Shown in pieces: positions 32,242-44,300 of a stretch of 64,000 nt of DNA. The stretch covers positions 12,049,001 through 12,113,000 of the forward strand of contig NC_092471.1 in assembly GCF_047495875.1 (NCBI RefSeq). Direction: 5' to 3'. Position numbers and translations under genes: made by a program. The notes under the pieces were generated by a model. The model saw nothing but the letters and a program-made list of their open reading frames with translations. It did not search any database and had not been told where the DNA came from. How positions within the stretch are numbered: the first letter of the stretch is position 1; each line of letters opens with the position of its first letter. Source of the stretch: Pithys albifrons albifrons. Taxonomy: Eukaryota; Chordata; Aves; Passeriformes; Thamnophilidae.

Positions 32242-35200
32242 GTGAGGGGCGCGGGCGCGACCGGTGGGGAGGCGGGAGGGGCCGGGACGGCGCTCCAGGG
32301 TCCACAGCGGGGCCGCCAGCGGCGGGAGGCGCCCGCGGGCTGAGGGACGGCCGGACGGGGTTGGGGGAGCGGCGCGGTGCGATCCGCCGTGAGGGGCTCG
32401 CCTGGCGCAGAGTGTCCCGCGGCCTCGCCTGGGGCCGGGGCGGGGAGACTCGGGTGGGGGGGTTCGGGTGCGGAGCGGTTTGGCCGGAGTGCGGGGTGGC
32501 CTGAGCCGAGGGGGCCAAGCCAACCCTGCCAGCCCGGCCTCGGGAGGAGCGGGACGGCCGGGAGCGCTCTGAGGGCTGTGGGAGCCTGCGGAGGGAAAAG
32601 AGACCTCGGGTGGGAAAAGAGACCTCAGGAAGAGCAATGAGACCTCGAGTGGGGCAAAGAGACCTCAGGAAGGGCACAGAGACTTCGGGTGGGGCAAAGA
32701 GCCCCCAGCGGTGCCTTTCCCGGGGGCTCTGAGCTGTCACACGGCGGCGCGGGGGGAGAGGCGGCCGCGAAGGGGATCGCAGGTGTCTCCTGTTGGATTT
32801 CGAGGGACGAGAGTGTCTCAGGTCTTTGATCCCAGGCGGTTTGCCCTCCGAATGCAGCGAGCGATGGCTTTTCCGCCGGCGAGGGCAGAGCACAGTGCGG
32901 GGAGCGGTGTTGCTCGGCCGCAGCTCCAGCCAGAGGGTGGTGCAGCTCCGTTTGAATTGCCCGAATGTGTATTTTTACATGACATCTTACACTTTTCTGT
33001 ATATACTTAACAGCGGATTATTCATTCTTTATAGTGGATATACGTGCACTTCAAGAGTAAAGTAGAATTGTGACTGCTTTCACTTTCAGCTTCTGGGTTT
33101 TTTAGTAGCATATTCCTGAAGGTTGTTGTCTAAAATAAAGGATTTTACATTCATTTTTACATTTGGAGGCTTGTTTCACTCTTCCAAAAAGCACTGCTTA
33201 AATGATTTAGAAAATGGTTGGACTGTCTTGTGTTAATAGTATCAATTATCATTTGTTATTCTACACTAAATAGATCCAATGTTGAATAATAACATTAATA
33301 CATCTTCCCCCCCTCCTCCCCCCCCGACGTGTTTTAAATCTCCAGCTGGAAAAGTAAAACCCAGTCCTGCTAACACTTTTCACATGCTTCCCATTAAGCA
33401 CGAGGCTGTAATCGCTCTGATTTGTATTTTTTTGAACATTTCAGATCAAGCCGTGGTGCCTAAACTCTTTCCTTTTTCCCTCATTATCTTGAATCAAATC
33501 TCACCCTCACTGCAGTCATCCTGAACCTCTGCCACTGGCTGCAGTCAGACTTCTTGTAAGCAAGGTGTTAGGCCTGGTGTTCTCTCAGCACTTCTTGAGG
33601 ATCAAAAAATAAAAACCAGCCAAGGCATTTCAGTGCAGAACAGCTTTTGAAGGAAAAAAACCTAAAAGCAACTGGCAGCACTGGTCAGAACCCCTAAAAG
33701 CTGCAAAGACTCCCTGCAACTATTTCAGTCTGAGAGCTCCAAGTTGTGCATAAAAGAACAAAGGGATAAAGTGGAGTTTGAATTTTGTGTATTCCTGTTC
33801 AGTTTTATCTAGGTATGAAAACCAGATCACTATTTTGTCAGACTACTTAGAAGAATTTCCAGAAACTGACGAGCCAGTGTGGATTCTAGGAAGGCAACAC
33901 CACCTAAACACAGGTATCTTTGGAATTAAATTATCTGTAACATCTGTAAAGCATTCATAGATTCTCCTGCAGCAGCAGCTCCAGATTTCCTGATATTCCC
34001 TAAAAGTCCCATGAGAGAAGTTTATTCTTTTTTGTCAACAAGACACCAGCTGTAAGCAGTGGAATTTCTCTGTACAGGAACCAGAACCAAAGCCAGTAAT
34101 TCATGCAGTGATTGCACTTGTAGCAAAGGCTGCCAGGTATGAGCCTGGTTACTTCCCACATCAGCTGCCTCAGAAATCAATCAATCAATCAATAAATAAT
34201 AAATAAGTGGCTTTTGGGAAACATTCACCCTTACTAATGTTATTTCCCCATGGGGGATGCTGTCTGACCTGCAACTAAAAAGATATTTCAAAAGAATATT
34301 AAATTAGTCTACAGCACATACTGTACTTGGGTGAAAATAAATACCTAAAAGTTATGGCAGAGCTATGTATTTATATAAAAATCAAGTTTCAGAAATGAGC
34401 TTTGCTCCTCAGGGAGGAGACAGGGGCATCATCCTGCTGTGTTACATGTCAAAGGCCGTGGCCACCAATGCAGGGTTGGTGTTCAGGACAGCCCAGGGCA
34501 GCCTGTGCAGCCTTGATCTCATCTGAGTGATCCTTTGGAGAGCCCAGCCAGTCTGAGCCACAGCTCAGGGAAAATGAGCAAATAAGATTTCTTAAGCATT
34601 CTGCTGAGCCTTTGGGAGAGCTCTGTAAGTGCATGTGTTTAAACAAACCAACAAACAAAGATATTTAATTAAATGTAATATTACTAACCTTTTCTTAAAA
34701 TGACTTTGTATTGGGTTTGGAGGTAGTGCATAATTCCATGGTGGTTTGCATGTAGAAGTTATTCACCTTTCTTAACTTGCTTTACCAGTTCTTTCCTGAG
34801 GACACAGTTCTCCAGAGCTGTTTCATTCAGGCTGGGTATAGTCATTCCAAACATCTTGTAAAACTTCACTGGCTAACAATTATTTCATCCTTAATAAGTT
34901 AACTTTAATCAACAATCTACAAAAGCTCTCTGTGTTTTAACTGCTAACAATGTTTTAAGTGTTATGGGTCTTGTGTGTAAAAGCTAACAGGAGTCTTCCA
35001 TGCACTTCATATATTGACTGTACAGGGAAAATTGGAATTTTTTAGTTTTAAAAGTCTGTTTTAATAATTTCTTTCCTCTTAAAATTATTCCAGACAAATC
35101 TAAGTTATTGGTGGACATAAGTGCTCGTCTCTGGTTTACATACAGGAGAAAGTTTTCACCTATTGGTGAGTATTCAGCATTCCAGCTGCCTGGCTATGGA

Positions 35201-38200
35201 TTAGCAGGATTAGTGGTGATGTTGGGGACTCAAAAATTATTTTTACAGTATTAGAAGATTCTGAGCATAATTTTAACTGTTTATGCAAACGAAAGATTCA
35301 CGCTATTAAAAACCATTTGCCTCTGCCTGTGTGTAATGAGATCTTCCCGCTTATAGGGCAAGCAGTAGAATCACACCAGCACTATGGAAAGAAAAGCTTG
35401 CTCAGTGCCTTTAGTCCCTAGGACAGTTGTTAGAGATTTAACTGAGTCATTTAACTGAGCTTTCTCAGCCACTGCACTCTGTGTAGTCCATGCTGACTGT
35501 CAGGAACTTTGTTACCAGGAGGCACCGGTCCGTCCTCTGATGCGGGCTGGGGGTGTATGCTGCGCTGCGGGCAGATGATGCTGGCCCAGGCACTGATCTG
35601 CAGACATTTAGGAAGGGGTAAGTACTGTGGCTGAGGGAACTTCTGTGTTGTCTAGAGCTGTTTCATTTTTTTTGTAGTTTTCCATAAAAGCATAAAACCT
35701 AAATTTATTAGTGAAACTTTCTTTGATGCCCAGACGGAAGTTACTAGGGAACCATTCTTCTCTAGCGGGGTGAAATCATGCCAGCCTTAAGCAGAGAAAT
35801 AGAAATGGAGGAAGGACAAATAGGGAATCTCACTGTTATTTTATAAATCTTTTTGAGGAATGCCCAAGTTGAAGCCAAGGGAAAACTTGCCACCATGGGT
35901 CTGAGTTCTTCCTCTCTCTTCATTGCTTACATAGCCAAATGTTGGCACACAGTGTCTGTGTGAGTAGTGCCATAGTGACAGACACCACACAGAGCACTTC
36001 ATAAACCTCTAACCCATCACCAGCCTGAGTCCAAACCCCACAGCAGACCCCATTAGTTCCTGCTGTTAGGCCTGTGTCCCAGGATCACGGGTGAGTGTCA
36101 TAGGTCTGCTCTCTGTGTAACTTCTATGCCAATTAAATTATTGGGTTGGGTCTGTGATCCTTATGCCATCGTGCCATGGTTTCTGTGACAGCATCATTTT
36201 GGGATTTATCCACTTTTATAACTGAATCCACAGCAGGACTTATCCACTAGATAACTGAATCCACAGAATGGAAGTGCAAAGATTTAACTGAAGGAGTAGG
36301 CAAAAAACCAAATTACCTGAGAAAAACTAGTTTGAACTTGCAGAGTGTATCTACTTCATAGCATCAGCCCTATGGATATGCTTCTCTGCCAGTAAATGTG
36401 AGGTAACCATCTCATGTTAGAAGCAGAAACTTAAATGGCAAACCATGGTTTGGATTTTCCTGTGGGAGAGGGCCAGCATTGTGTTTGGACTTTGCATTAG
36501 GGATCTTACTACCTTACAAATCTTAACAGGGTCCAAACAAAGCAGACAGTTTTAAAAAGTCTTGAAAGCTCAGCTAGAGCAATAGCTGTCAGTTCTCAGC
36601 AGTGATCACTCAGGGTATACTTGCAGTTGACATCATTTTAGTTTCCCAGCTTTCACAGTCTGGCCTCTGATTATAAAGGACAGCTTGATAATAAATGACA
36701 AACTGTAACTTCCAGGATCTCTAAATAAATTATAAATATTATAGATGGATTGTACAGTAGTCTGTTAACATCTCAATGCATGGCTTTCTACCGTCTAGAA
36801 ATTTGATCAGTACAATGAAAACATTTTTTTATCTGTGTAACTTTTTTTCCTGTAAGATTGGCAATGGGAAAAACACAAACAACAACCAGAAGAATATCAT
36901 AGAATCTTACGGTGCTTTCTAGATAGAAAAGATTGCTGTTATTCCATCCACCAAATGGGTAAGAACACACACCAACTTTCTTTTTGTCCACCAAAACTCC
37001 TGCTGTGTTGAAAATTTCTCATTTGAAATAAGTTAATTAAAAAATTTTAAAAGGTGATTATGAAGACAGTGTATATGTTAATACATAAATAAAGATGCAT
37101 GCAAATGAGTACAAAATACAATAATTCAGAAACGTTGTTCACTAAAACATAAATAAGTCTCTGTGCTAGAATTTAGCTCTTGATAAAGTATTCAAGTTTT
37201 GGATACCAGGGTTGGTGATATTAAAACAGTCACAAAACTCTAATTTGTAATTAAGGACATATTTATAATTCTCATTACAGTTTAAGAACTTTTTATAAGA
37301 GAACTAGCAGTCATTAAGATTTGAAAAGAGCATAGATTTTAAAAATAATTCTTGTTGCTAAATACAGTTTGCAATTGCTCTGGAATGTATATCAAAAGTA
37401 GGCCATGCTGTTTAACATATACTGCAACCAACCTCTCAGTGGTCTCCTTTTTCTGTGTGTGTTTCCCTCACAAAAACAGCACAGATGGGTGTTGGAGAGG
37501 GGAAGTCCATTGGAGAATGGTTTGGACCAAACACAGTTGCTCAAGTGCTGAAGTAAGTCCCGTCTCTGTAGCTCCCTCAGAACATGCCCCTGCAGTCTGA
37601 GCTCAGGCCACGCTGGGGCCCCAGGGCAGTGCCAAAAGATGGGCTCCCTCTCTCTCTCAGAACCAGAACTATCTGTGCCTTGTGTTTGCAAGCACAGGGC
37701 AGACCATGGTGTAGCCCAGTGGGCGAGTAGTGAGTCAGGACTGGGCGAGTTCTAAACTTTACTATACCAAGATCTTGGAGAAGACCTGCAGAAAGGGCTA
37801 TCTGGCTATGCTGTCGATGTGCCCTAACCCTGACAAGCTCCAGCAAGGAATATGCATTCCTTGCCACTAAGTGGCATAGCTCAGACAGGTCAGGAGTGCC
37901 ACCATGCTCAGCAGAGCTATGCAGGATCTGAGCAAAGCCTGTATAAAACATGGAAGCTCCTCCCAGTCTAGAAGCCACACTTAGAGAGAGTTGATTTTGT
38001 TCCATTCCTGAGGGATAGGTGGAGGTGACACATCTCAAGTGGAGGCTGGACTGCAGGTCCTGGGTGCAGTTTGCTGCAGCTCTGGGACAGACACACACTC
38101 TGGATGGAGAGGGAGAGGAGCTAAAGGATGCCCTGACCTCCCATTTCTTTCCCTTACAAAGTCTTCATGGCTGAGGACTCACTAGTTTTACTGGCTTATT

Positions 38201-41200
38201 TCAGACAGCAGCCTAAGGGTGTAGGCCCCTTCCCCAGAGTTCTGGATGTCACACAAGTGGACAGAAACCTGTCTAAGGTCTCTAATGCTCCCTCCTACCT
38301 TGCAGGTGCCAAAAGCCTTTAACTGCTCTGGCTTTTAATGCCCTGAGTCTGCTATCTGCACATGCCTAGAAATAGTTTCACTGAATTCAGTGGAACTTCT
38401 TAAGCACAAAGTAATGTGAAAAATTGGCACAGAAATTTTTTCCTTCTTTAGACAATGCCAGGCACCATGGGCAGGATCCCACTGTGGAGGCTGTTAAATG
38501 CAATAAAAAGCAATAAACCTAATTATGTGGTTGAGCTATTACTATCACTGCCTTTGGCAAAAGGACAAAACAGCTTTCACATGGTGCAGTGCGTGTGCTT
38601 TTCCTGGAACCACTCAGTATTTCCTTTTTCTAATTATATTAAATATTGAAGTTATCTTTTTATTACATGGGGCCTAGAATAACCTGCCAACAAATACGTT
38701 TTCCCAAAGAAACCATTTTTTTACTCAAGAACTATCTAACTGTCCTGAATTAAAAGCTTCTCTTATGGTCCTAATTAGCTTACATTAATTATTACCTTCA
38801 TGTTTTCTAGGAAGCTTGCTTTATTTGATGAATGGAATTCATTAGCAGTTTATGTATCCATGGACAATACAGTGGTCATTGAAGACATCAGTAAGTGAAA
38901 AAAAAGTTTTTCCAGGACTATTTTAATGTCTCAGCAAGTATTGAAAAGTAGCTCAAAATCATGGCAAATTTGTTGGGGGAAACTTCATTCTGGCAGCATT
39001 AGGGTAACAGTTGTACTTAATGCTCTTAAAGGTGTTCTCCAGCCTAAATGATTCAATGATTCTGTGATTATTTCTTTGGTTTTTGAATTGACTCCACCCT
39101 CTTGAATGTATCTAAATATGAACAAAATACTTGGGGCCATTCCTACTTGTTTCCAGGGTAAGAAAAAGAATAAAGGAAATAAAAATTCAGGTTTTGGGTT
39201 TCCAAAACTAAAGTTAGCACAGAACAATGAGGACTTTTGGTGGCCAACTTACATACCATGCAGTTGAGGAAAAAGTGGGGTTTGGTCTGTGCTATCTAAA
39301 CTCCCACCCCAGCAATGGAATGAAGTTGCAGTATGGAGAAATACAGAGAATTGCTCAGAATACAGTTTGCCAAAGATTTGCTTTTGTCAGGCAAAAGAGA
39401 AACCAAGGTCAGATCCTAGAGAAACACAGGGCCAATTTTCAGCTGTAAGGTGGTGTTTAGCCACAGCCTGGCTCTACTTTAGTCCCTACTTCTGCTTATT
39501 TTATGTCTAAATAACTGGAAGCCAAGAGGTCCCTGAAGAATTTCTAATGCTTCATCTCTGCCATATCATTTCCCAGGCAAAGCTTGACAGCATTAATACT
39601 GCTAGTAGTAAATGTAACTTCAGTCCTAAATTTTCATCCCCCTGCCATTTATCTCATGTCTCACTGATGTGCCAGCACACACTGTCTACTAGAATTACTC
39701 CTACTGGATAGTTAACAATTTTCATGCCCTGCTCCTTTTGCCTTAAAACAGTAGCTCTGTGAAGCTGTCTGGAGAAGTAGCTCACTTCATGACTGAGAGG
39801 AGGATGTGCCCTGAGTTCCTCTGTGCACTCACTGCTCTCTGCTTCCATTCCCCAGAGAAGATGTGCTGGTCCCCTCCCCAGAGCAGCGGCGTTGCCCACA
39901 GCAGTGCACACTTGCACAGAAGTGCTCTTGGCCGAAGCAGGAACACGGCAGGATTGTGCACAGGCTGGAAGCCCCTCTTGCTCATGATCCCTCTACGCCT
40001 GGGGATAAACCACATAAATCCCGTGTACATTGATGCGTTTAAAGTAAGGGGGTTTTCAGTGAATTGTTTTTGTGAAATAACTTCAGGTATCTGTTACATC
40101 AGTAAACAAATAAATTTCATTTTTCTCTTTGAACTTCTAGGAATGCTTTAAGATGCCACAGTCTCTGGGAGCATTAGGAGGCAAACCCAATAATGCCTAT
40201 TATTTTATAGGATTTTTAGGTAAGGAAGAAAGAAACTTACTCCTAATATCCGCATGACTGAAAGAGAACGGGTTTTCTTTGGGAAGGGGAAATAATAAGC
40301 AGTATAAGCATGAGAAAGGAAATGAAGAAACATGTCTTGGACACTTTAGGAACAGTATGATACCATCCTTACAGGAACAGAGCAGCAAAGCTTGACATAA
40401 AAATCAGGAATGATTTTAGCAGGAACAAGACACAAAGCAAAGTTAATAGCATTCAACAAGTGCCAGGCGTCGCTGCTGCTAAAATACTGATTTTTTCCTA
40501 ATAATTAATGCTTTCCAGTGAAGGATGTCTTGCTTTAGTCTTTCGCTTCAGAGTTTTTTAAGTTATTTTTTCATAGCAGTATCTCTTTCACCTTCTTCCA
40601 TGCCTTCCTTTTTTAATTAATGCAATAGTAGATAGTAGATTCTGTCTTTTAGATTTCACTCTGGCTTGATGCAACAACTTTTGGATGTTGTTCTTTCTTT
40701 TGTAAAACCTGAGCTGTTTTAGTCAGACTTACTTGTTCCAGTTTCTGAGTGAATGCCTAATGGGATTACAGATTGCACTTGTGATCATCCTGTACCTTTT
40801 GATCTGTGGAATGTTAAGAGATTACAACAGTTGAGATTTTTAAAAAATCTCTGGATCTCACATAGATAAAGTATGTGACAAATGTAGAACAAATGATCTG
40901 AAAAATCTAACAGGTAACAATAGGAAAGGATACTAAATGTCTTGGGGAAATTATTGTGCCTAACTTTTCAATTCTCTTAAAGACTCCTTAGCTAGAAAGT
41001 CGAGATATGGACTGTGCTGATAATCCAGTTTGTGTTTTACAAGTGTGGATAGAATAGGAGCTTATTAAAACCTCTTGCTTATTATCACCATATGGATTTT
41101 ACCCCTCCAGGCAATGAGCTGATCTACTTGGACCCTCACACCACTCAGAGCTTTGTAGATTCAGAAGAAAATGGCACAGTTGATGATGAAAGCTTCCACT

Positions 41201-43468
41201 GCCAGCAAGCCCCACACAGAATGAAGATCATGAATTTGGACCCTTCAGTAGCTTTAGTAGGTGTTAGGAAATGTAGACATGTGTACTTTGTTCAAAGCAG
41301 TACCTCTGTGTTTTGGAAAGGGCAGTAATGTGTTTTTGATCACAGCCACAATCACAGGGCCATCTTCTGCAATGTAAAATTCAGCAAGTGATAGTTTATG
41401 TATTAACTGCATAGGATACCTGAATTTCAGGTCAAGCAGGGAATTGACTTACGGATACTGGGCAGCCAATTCATTTTCTTTCCTAGGCAGCATTTACCTT
41501 TTCCTGGAAGTATTTTGAAGGTTTAAAGCAAGGAAGTGAATCAGGTTCCTTTATTTTATTCCATCACTACCATCTATGCATGGTCGCTCTGGAGAAGAAA
41601 ATTTACCTGAGCTTAATTTGTTTTATATAATTTCTGAATCTTTAAATGCAATTACTTGTAGGAGTCATCCAGTACAGGTCACAAGAATACTGTGGCAGGT
41701 GAAGAAATGCAGTGTGGTCACATGGCAATACTCATGGGTTGGGTTATGGGCCATTGTCTCTTGAGATGTAACCAATACATAAATGGCACAGCATCCTTCA
41801 CTCATTGACAAACTGTAATTCTTTAACACTAATATGTGTATTCTTTCCTTAGGGCTTCTTTTGCAAAGAAGAATGTGATTTTGATAACTGGTGTAGTCTT
41901 GTACAACAGGTAATACTGTCATCTCTATTTGCTCTCTATGAAACCATGTTTAGTTTTTTTTTTTAAATGGAAATTCCCTGCATGCAAATCAAACAAGCAC
42001 CAGCAAAGGCTGCACCAGGGTAAGATGACACTGCTGAGTTGCTGATGGAGCTTGTTCAGCATTTTGCAGCCCTGAGCTCTGGCAATGGGAAAACAAGGAC
42101 ATATATACCCTTACAGTTTGTCTTTTTTAGCAGTACTTGTGTTACTGGCTGATACTTAATCATTTACTGAGAAATACATTAAACTGCCACGTTGGAGCAA
42201 TTTATTTATTTATTTGCTTCCTGATGATTATTTATCTATTGACATAAGATATTATTATGTGTTCTAATTCTGACTGTCAGTCCCTGGTACCACAAAATAT
42301 CTGATTGCCTCACTGCAGAATCCCTCCAGCTCCTGCTGAACTGGGGGACACAGAGAAGGTGCTTGCTGCCACAGGAAAAGGGCTTTAGGATATTTCTGGA
42401 AGCAGTTGGGACACTAAGCTACAGAAATATGAATGTGAAGTAACACCAACCTCTAAAGGCATTTATTAAAAAAATGGCTATGGAAAGCAGTTTATAAATA
42501 ATTGAACTAGAGATTATGATATAGCTTACCTGATAGGAGTGAATTTTGGCTTCAGTAATAACTTCTTTCTCCTGATCAAAACCTTAAAATTTGCTGGGTT
42601 TTTTTTGAAATAATGGATCTGCCTTTTGTTCCCATTAATCAGCAGAAAACTTGAACACAGAGAAGTCCATGCAAGTAATTTTCTTTAAAAGGCAGAAAAT
42701 TCCATGTTCTTAGTGACGGTTTGCTCCATGTAAACCAAATTATAGGTGCATGGATATCAAATATCATAATAACACACTGATAATTTGTAGGACAGTTCAA
42801 GAGATCCATCTTTGAGGTGTATTTTCAAGTAGTAAAAGAGGTCTGTGAAGCAGTGATTCATAGTGACAGGTACCTGAAATGACAGGTATTCACTGGCTGC
42901 ACAGCCTTTGTTCTTTCATAGACATACATAATTTAAAATGTTTTTCATTAATCAAGACATTTTTTGCTTTGAATTCTGTCCTCAGGAGATTCTAAAGCAA
43001 CAGAGTCTACGGATGTTTGAGCTGGTCCAGAAGCACCCACCACACTGGCCTCCTTTCATACCTCCAACCAAGCCAGAAGTGACCACCACAGGAGCAGGTG
43101 AAAGTGCTGCTGGCAGCAGGGTGGTTCTCCTTAGCAAACAGGAGAATTGTCACAGGTGGAATAGCTGCACTTTCCTGAAGCTCAGGCAGTCACTGCATAA
43201 GTACCTTGGTCCTACAGAACATCAGTTATCCAAACACGCCACATACAATTTACTATTCCTAACACAGTATATTTTTAAATCTTGCAAATTATTTCAAAGG
43301 CCACATTCCAGAAAAATGGGGGGGGTTTTTTGGGGTTTTTTAAGTAAACAAAGTCAGGCATGTCTTTAGATTCTAAATTGATTTGTTTTGTTTTGTTTTT
43401 CAGAACTCATTGAATCTACTGACAAGCTATTTGAATTGGAAGAAGAATTTGAAATCCTGAGTGTATGA
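32232..43468 (+). CDS. ATG4A: Cysteine protease ATG4A, complete CDS in 13 exons
   Basis: Autophagin of peptidase family C54. It cleaves the C-terminus of ATG8-family proteins (preferring the GABARAP group, notably GABARAPL2) to expose glycine for lipidation, and delipidates them later. Exons: 32232-32241, 33803-33913, 35094-35165, 35519-35617, 36857-36958, 37480-37552, 38811-38890, 39856-40043, 40141-40219, 41111-41256, 41853-41909, 42986-43097, 43404-43468. The 1,194 nt encode 397 aa (human 398), and phases agree across every junction. The catalytic residues C77 ([12 protein letters not shown]), D279 and H281 (LDPHTT) sit at the human positions. A C-terminal LIR motif F392-E-I-L395 is present. 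The start MEAVLSRYE matches human MESVLSKYE. The region encoded by exon 8 (about 183-225) is poorly conserved. The promoter is shared with PSMD10. Confidence 0.98.
32597..32706. repeat. 20-bp minisatellite in ATG4A intron 1
   Basis: The core GACCTC (once GACTTC) recurs at 32602, 32621, 32641, 32661 and 32681. Units ending in GGGTGGG alternate with units ending in AGGAAGAGC or AGGAAGGGC, giving a 40-bp higher-order period. Confidence 0.85.
33803..33913 (+). CDS. ATG4A: ATG4A coding exon 2
   Basis: Encodes [17 protein letters not shown] through [16 protein letters not shown] acceptor and GTATCT donor. Confidence 0.97.
34174..34207. repeat. Tetranucleotide microsatellite
   Basis: AATC units pass into AATA/AAT units in ATG4A intron 2. 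Confidence 0.8.
35094..35165 (+). CDS. ATG4A: ATG4A coding exon 3
   Basis: Encodes [19 protein letters not shown] through FSPI. ATTCCAG acceptor and GTGAGT donor. Confidence 0.97.
35519..35617 (+). CDS. ATG4A: ATG4A coding exon 4 (catalytic Cys77)
   Basis: Encodes [18 protein letters not shown] with the nucleophile Cys77, through ICRHLGR. ACCAG acceptor and GTAAGT donor. Confidence 0.98.
36857..36958 (+). CDS. ATG4A: ATG4A coding exon 5
   Basis: Encodes [18 protein letters not shown] through CCYSIHQM. The acceptor is AAG rather than CAG; the donor is GTAAGA. Confidence 0.97.
37480..37552 (+). CDS. ATG4A: ATG4A coding exon 6
   Basis: Encodes [19 protein letters not shown] and VAQVL. AACAG acceptor and GTAAGT donor. 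Confidence 0.97.
38811..38890 (+). CDS. ATG4A: ATG4A coding exon 7
   Basis: Encodes [18 protein letters not shown] and TVVIEDI. TTCTAG acceptor and GTAAGT donor. Confidence 0.97.
39002..39070 (+). mobile_element. CR1 LINE 3' terminal fragment
   Basis: CTTAAAGGTGTTCTCCAGCC, CTAAATGATTCAATG and ATTCTGTG match the CR1 3' end in forward orientation. The stub of under 100 bases lies in ATG4A intron 7. Confidence 0.8.
39856..40043 (+). CDS. ATG4A: ATG4A coding exon 8 (divergent insert)
   Basis: Starts KKMC as in human. It then carries a Ser/His/Gly-rich stretch unlike the human one before rejoining at [21 protein letters not shown] acceptor and GTAAGG donor. Confidence 0.95.
40141..40219 (+). CDS. 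ATG4A: ATG4A coding exon 9
   Basis: Encodes [17 protein letters not shown] and [15 protein letters not shown] acceptor and GTAAGG donor. Confidence 0.98.
41111..41256 (+). CDS. ATG4A: ATG4A coding exon 10 (catalytic Asp279/His281)
   Basis: Encodes [17 protein letters not shown] with the remaining catalytic residues, through LDPSVAL. CTCCAG acceptor and GTAGGT donor. Confidence 0.98.
41853..41909 (+). CDS. ATG4A: ATG4A coding exon 11
   Basis: Encodes [19 protein letters not shown], 19 codons, phase 0 at both ends. CTTAG acceptor and GTAATA donor. Confidence 0.97.
42986..43097 (+). CDS. ATG4A: ATG4A coding exon 12
   Basis: Encodes [18 protein letters not shown] through [15 protein letters not shown] acceptor and GTGAAA donor. 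Confidence 0.97.
43404..43468 (+). CDS. ATG4A: ATG4A coding exon 13 (LIR motif and stop)
   Basis: Encodes [21 protein letters not shown] and TGA, with the C-terminal FEIL LC3/GABARAP-interacting motif. TTTCAG acceptor. Confidence 0.97.
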
Positions 43469-44300
43469 AGGAAACTGTGGTGACACTTCTGCGTATTGAA
43501 CATATTGCTAATATTACTGCATTGACTTAAATCACACAGCCATGTTAGCCCCTAAGTGCCTGAAATCATGGATAACAGAGCACAAACACCTGGTAGCATC
43601 CAAAACTCCAACAGTGAGAGTTCCCTCTGTCAAAGAGCTTCCCCAGATGGAAAGGCAGTGAAAGATTTTATGATAAGACCCTGAAAGGGAACCTGTTTTT
43701 AATGTGTGTCTTTCCTGAAGACAAATGGACCTCTGAGATTAGGGCAAAAATAAGTCTGTCAATGGGCTGTATGTTTGGAGAAAGGGATAACACAAAATGG
43801 GTATTTCTTGCTCTCATATAATGCAATAGTTTAGTTCTTAAAAGCAAAAGAGTCTTCAGTTAAGGAGGATGTTTACTTCTGTTCCTCCCGTGGGCTGCAT
43901 CGTATAAAAAAAGCATTGTCTTGTTTAAAAGATCGACTGGATCAGGAGAAAATTGTTTCCTTGTTAAATATTTTAACATGTATTTGAGCAACCACACTTT
44001 ATTACAAAAATGTTTCTGTGAAAGGAACTATGTCTAACGTATACGTGTTGCAATAGCCTTCCTGTTTCTGGGAAACCTCAAGGGGAACAGGAGACTCAAA
44101 TCACAACCACTGTTAGAGTTATGATATATTTCACCTTGACCTTAAAATTCAATCATTAAAACTTAGGCTGACTTTTCTTTTGGAGCTTAAGTGAGTCAAA
44201 GGTGGTTAACTGTACCTTATTTATTTTTAAAAGGATTTACACAAGTTTCTTTGTTACAGCACTTTATCTGTGCATCTAATAAATTTCTTAAGCTTTTCAT
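43469..44300 (+). other. ATG4A 3'UTR
   Basis: Sequence from the ATG4A stop to just past the poly(A) signal at 44278. No other gene or repeat is visible. Confidence 0.75.
44278..44283 (+). terminator. ATG4A poly(A) signal
   Basis: AATAAA about 810 bases after the stop, followed by T/G-rich sequence (GGTTGTATG, then TTTTGTTTGTGTG). Further AATAAA copies at 44532 and 44650 could serve as weaker distal signals. Confidence 0.7.

Larger units (their letters stand above)
31380..32950. promoter_or_regulatory. CpG island over the PSMD10/ATG4A start sites
   Basis: About 1.5 kb of very high G+C and undepleted CpG, in sharp contrast with the A/T-rich flanks. It covers PSMD10 exons 1-2 and ATG4A exon 1. 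Long open frames in it on both strands (up to 321 codons) are side-effects of the base composition. Confidence 0.9.

Noticed and set aside
31928..32893. 321-codon minus-strand open frame, and other long frames at 31372-32640
   Set aside because: They lie in the CpG island, where stop codons are rare. They overlap PSMD10 exon 1 and the shared promoter in other frames, and their Arg/Pro/Ser-rich sequence has no domain.
37577..38098. 173-codon minus-strand open frame in ATG4A intron 6, with a nearby 8-bp inverted repeat (37844-37863)
   Set aside because: No recognisable domain, and antisense to a well-supported intron. The short hairpin is within chance expectation.
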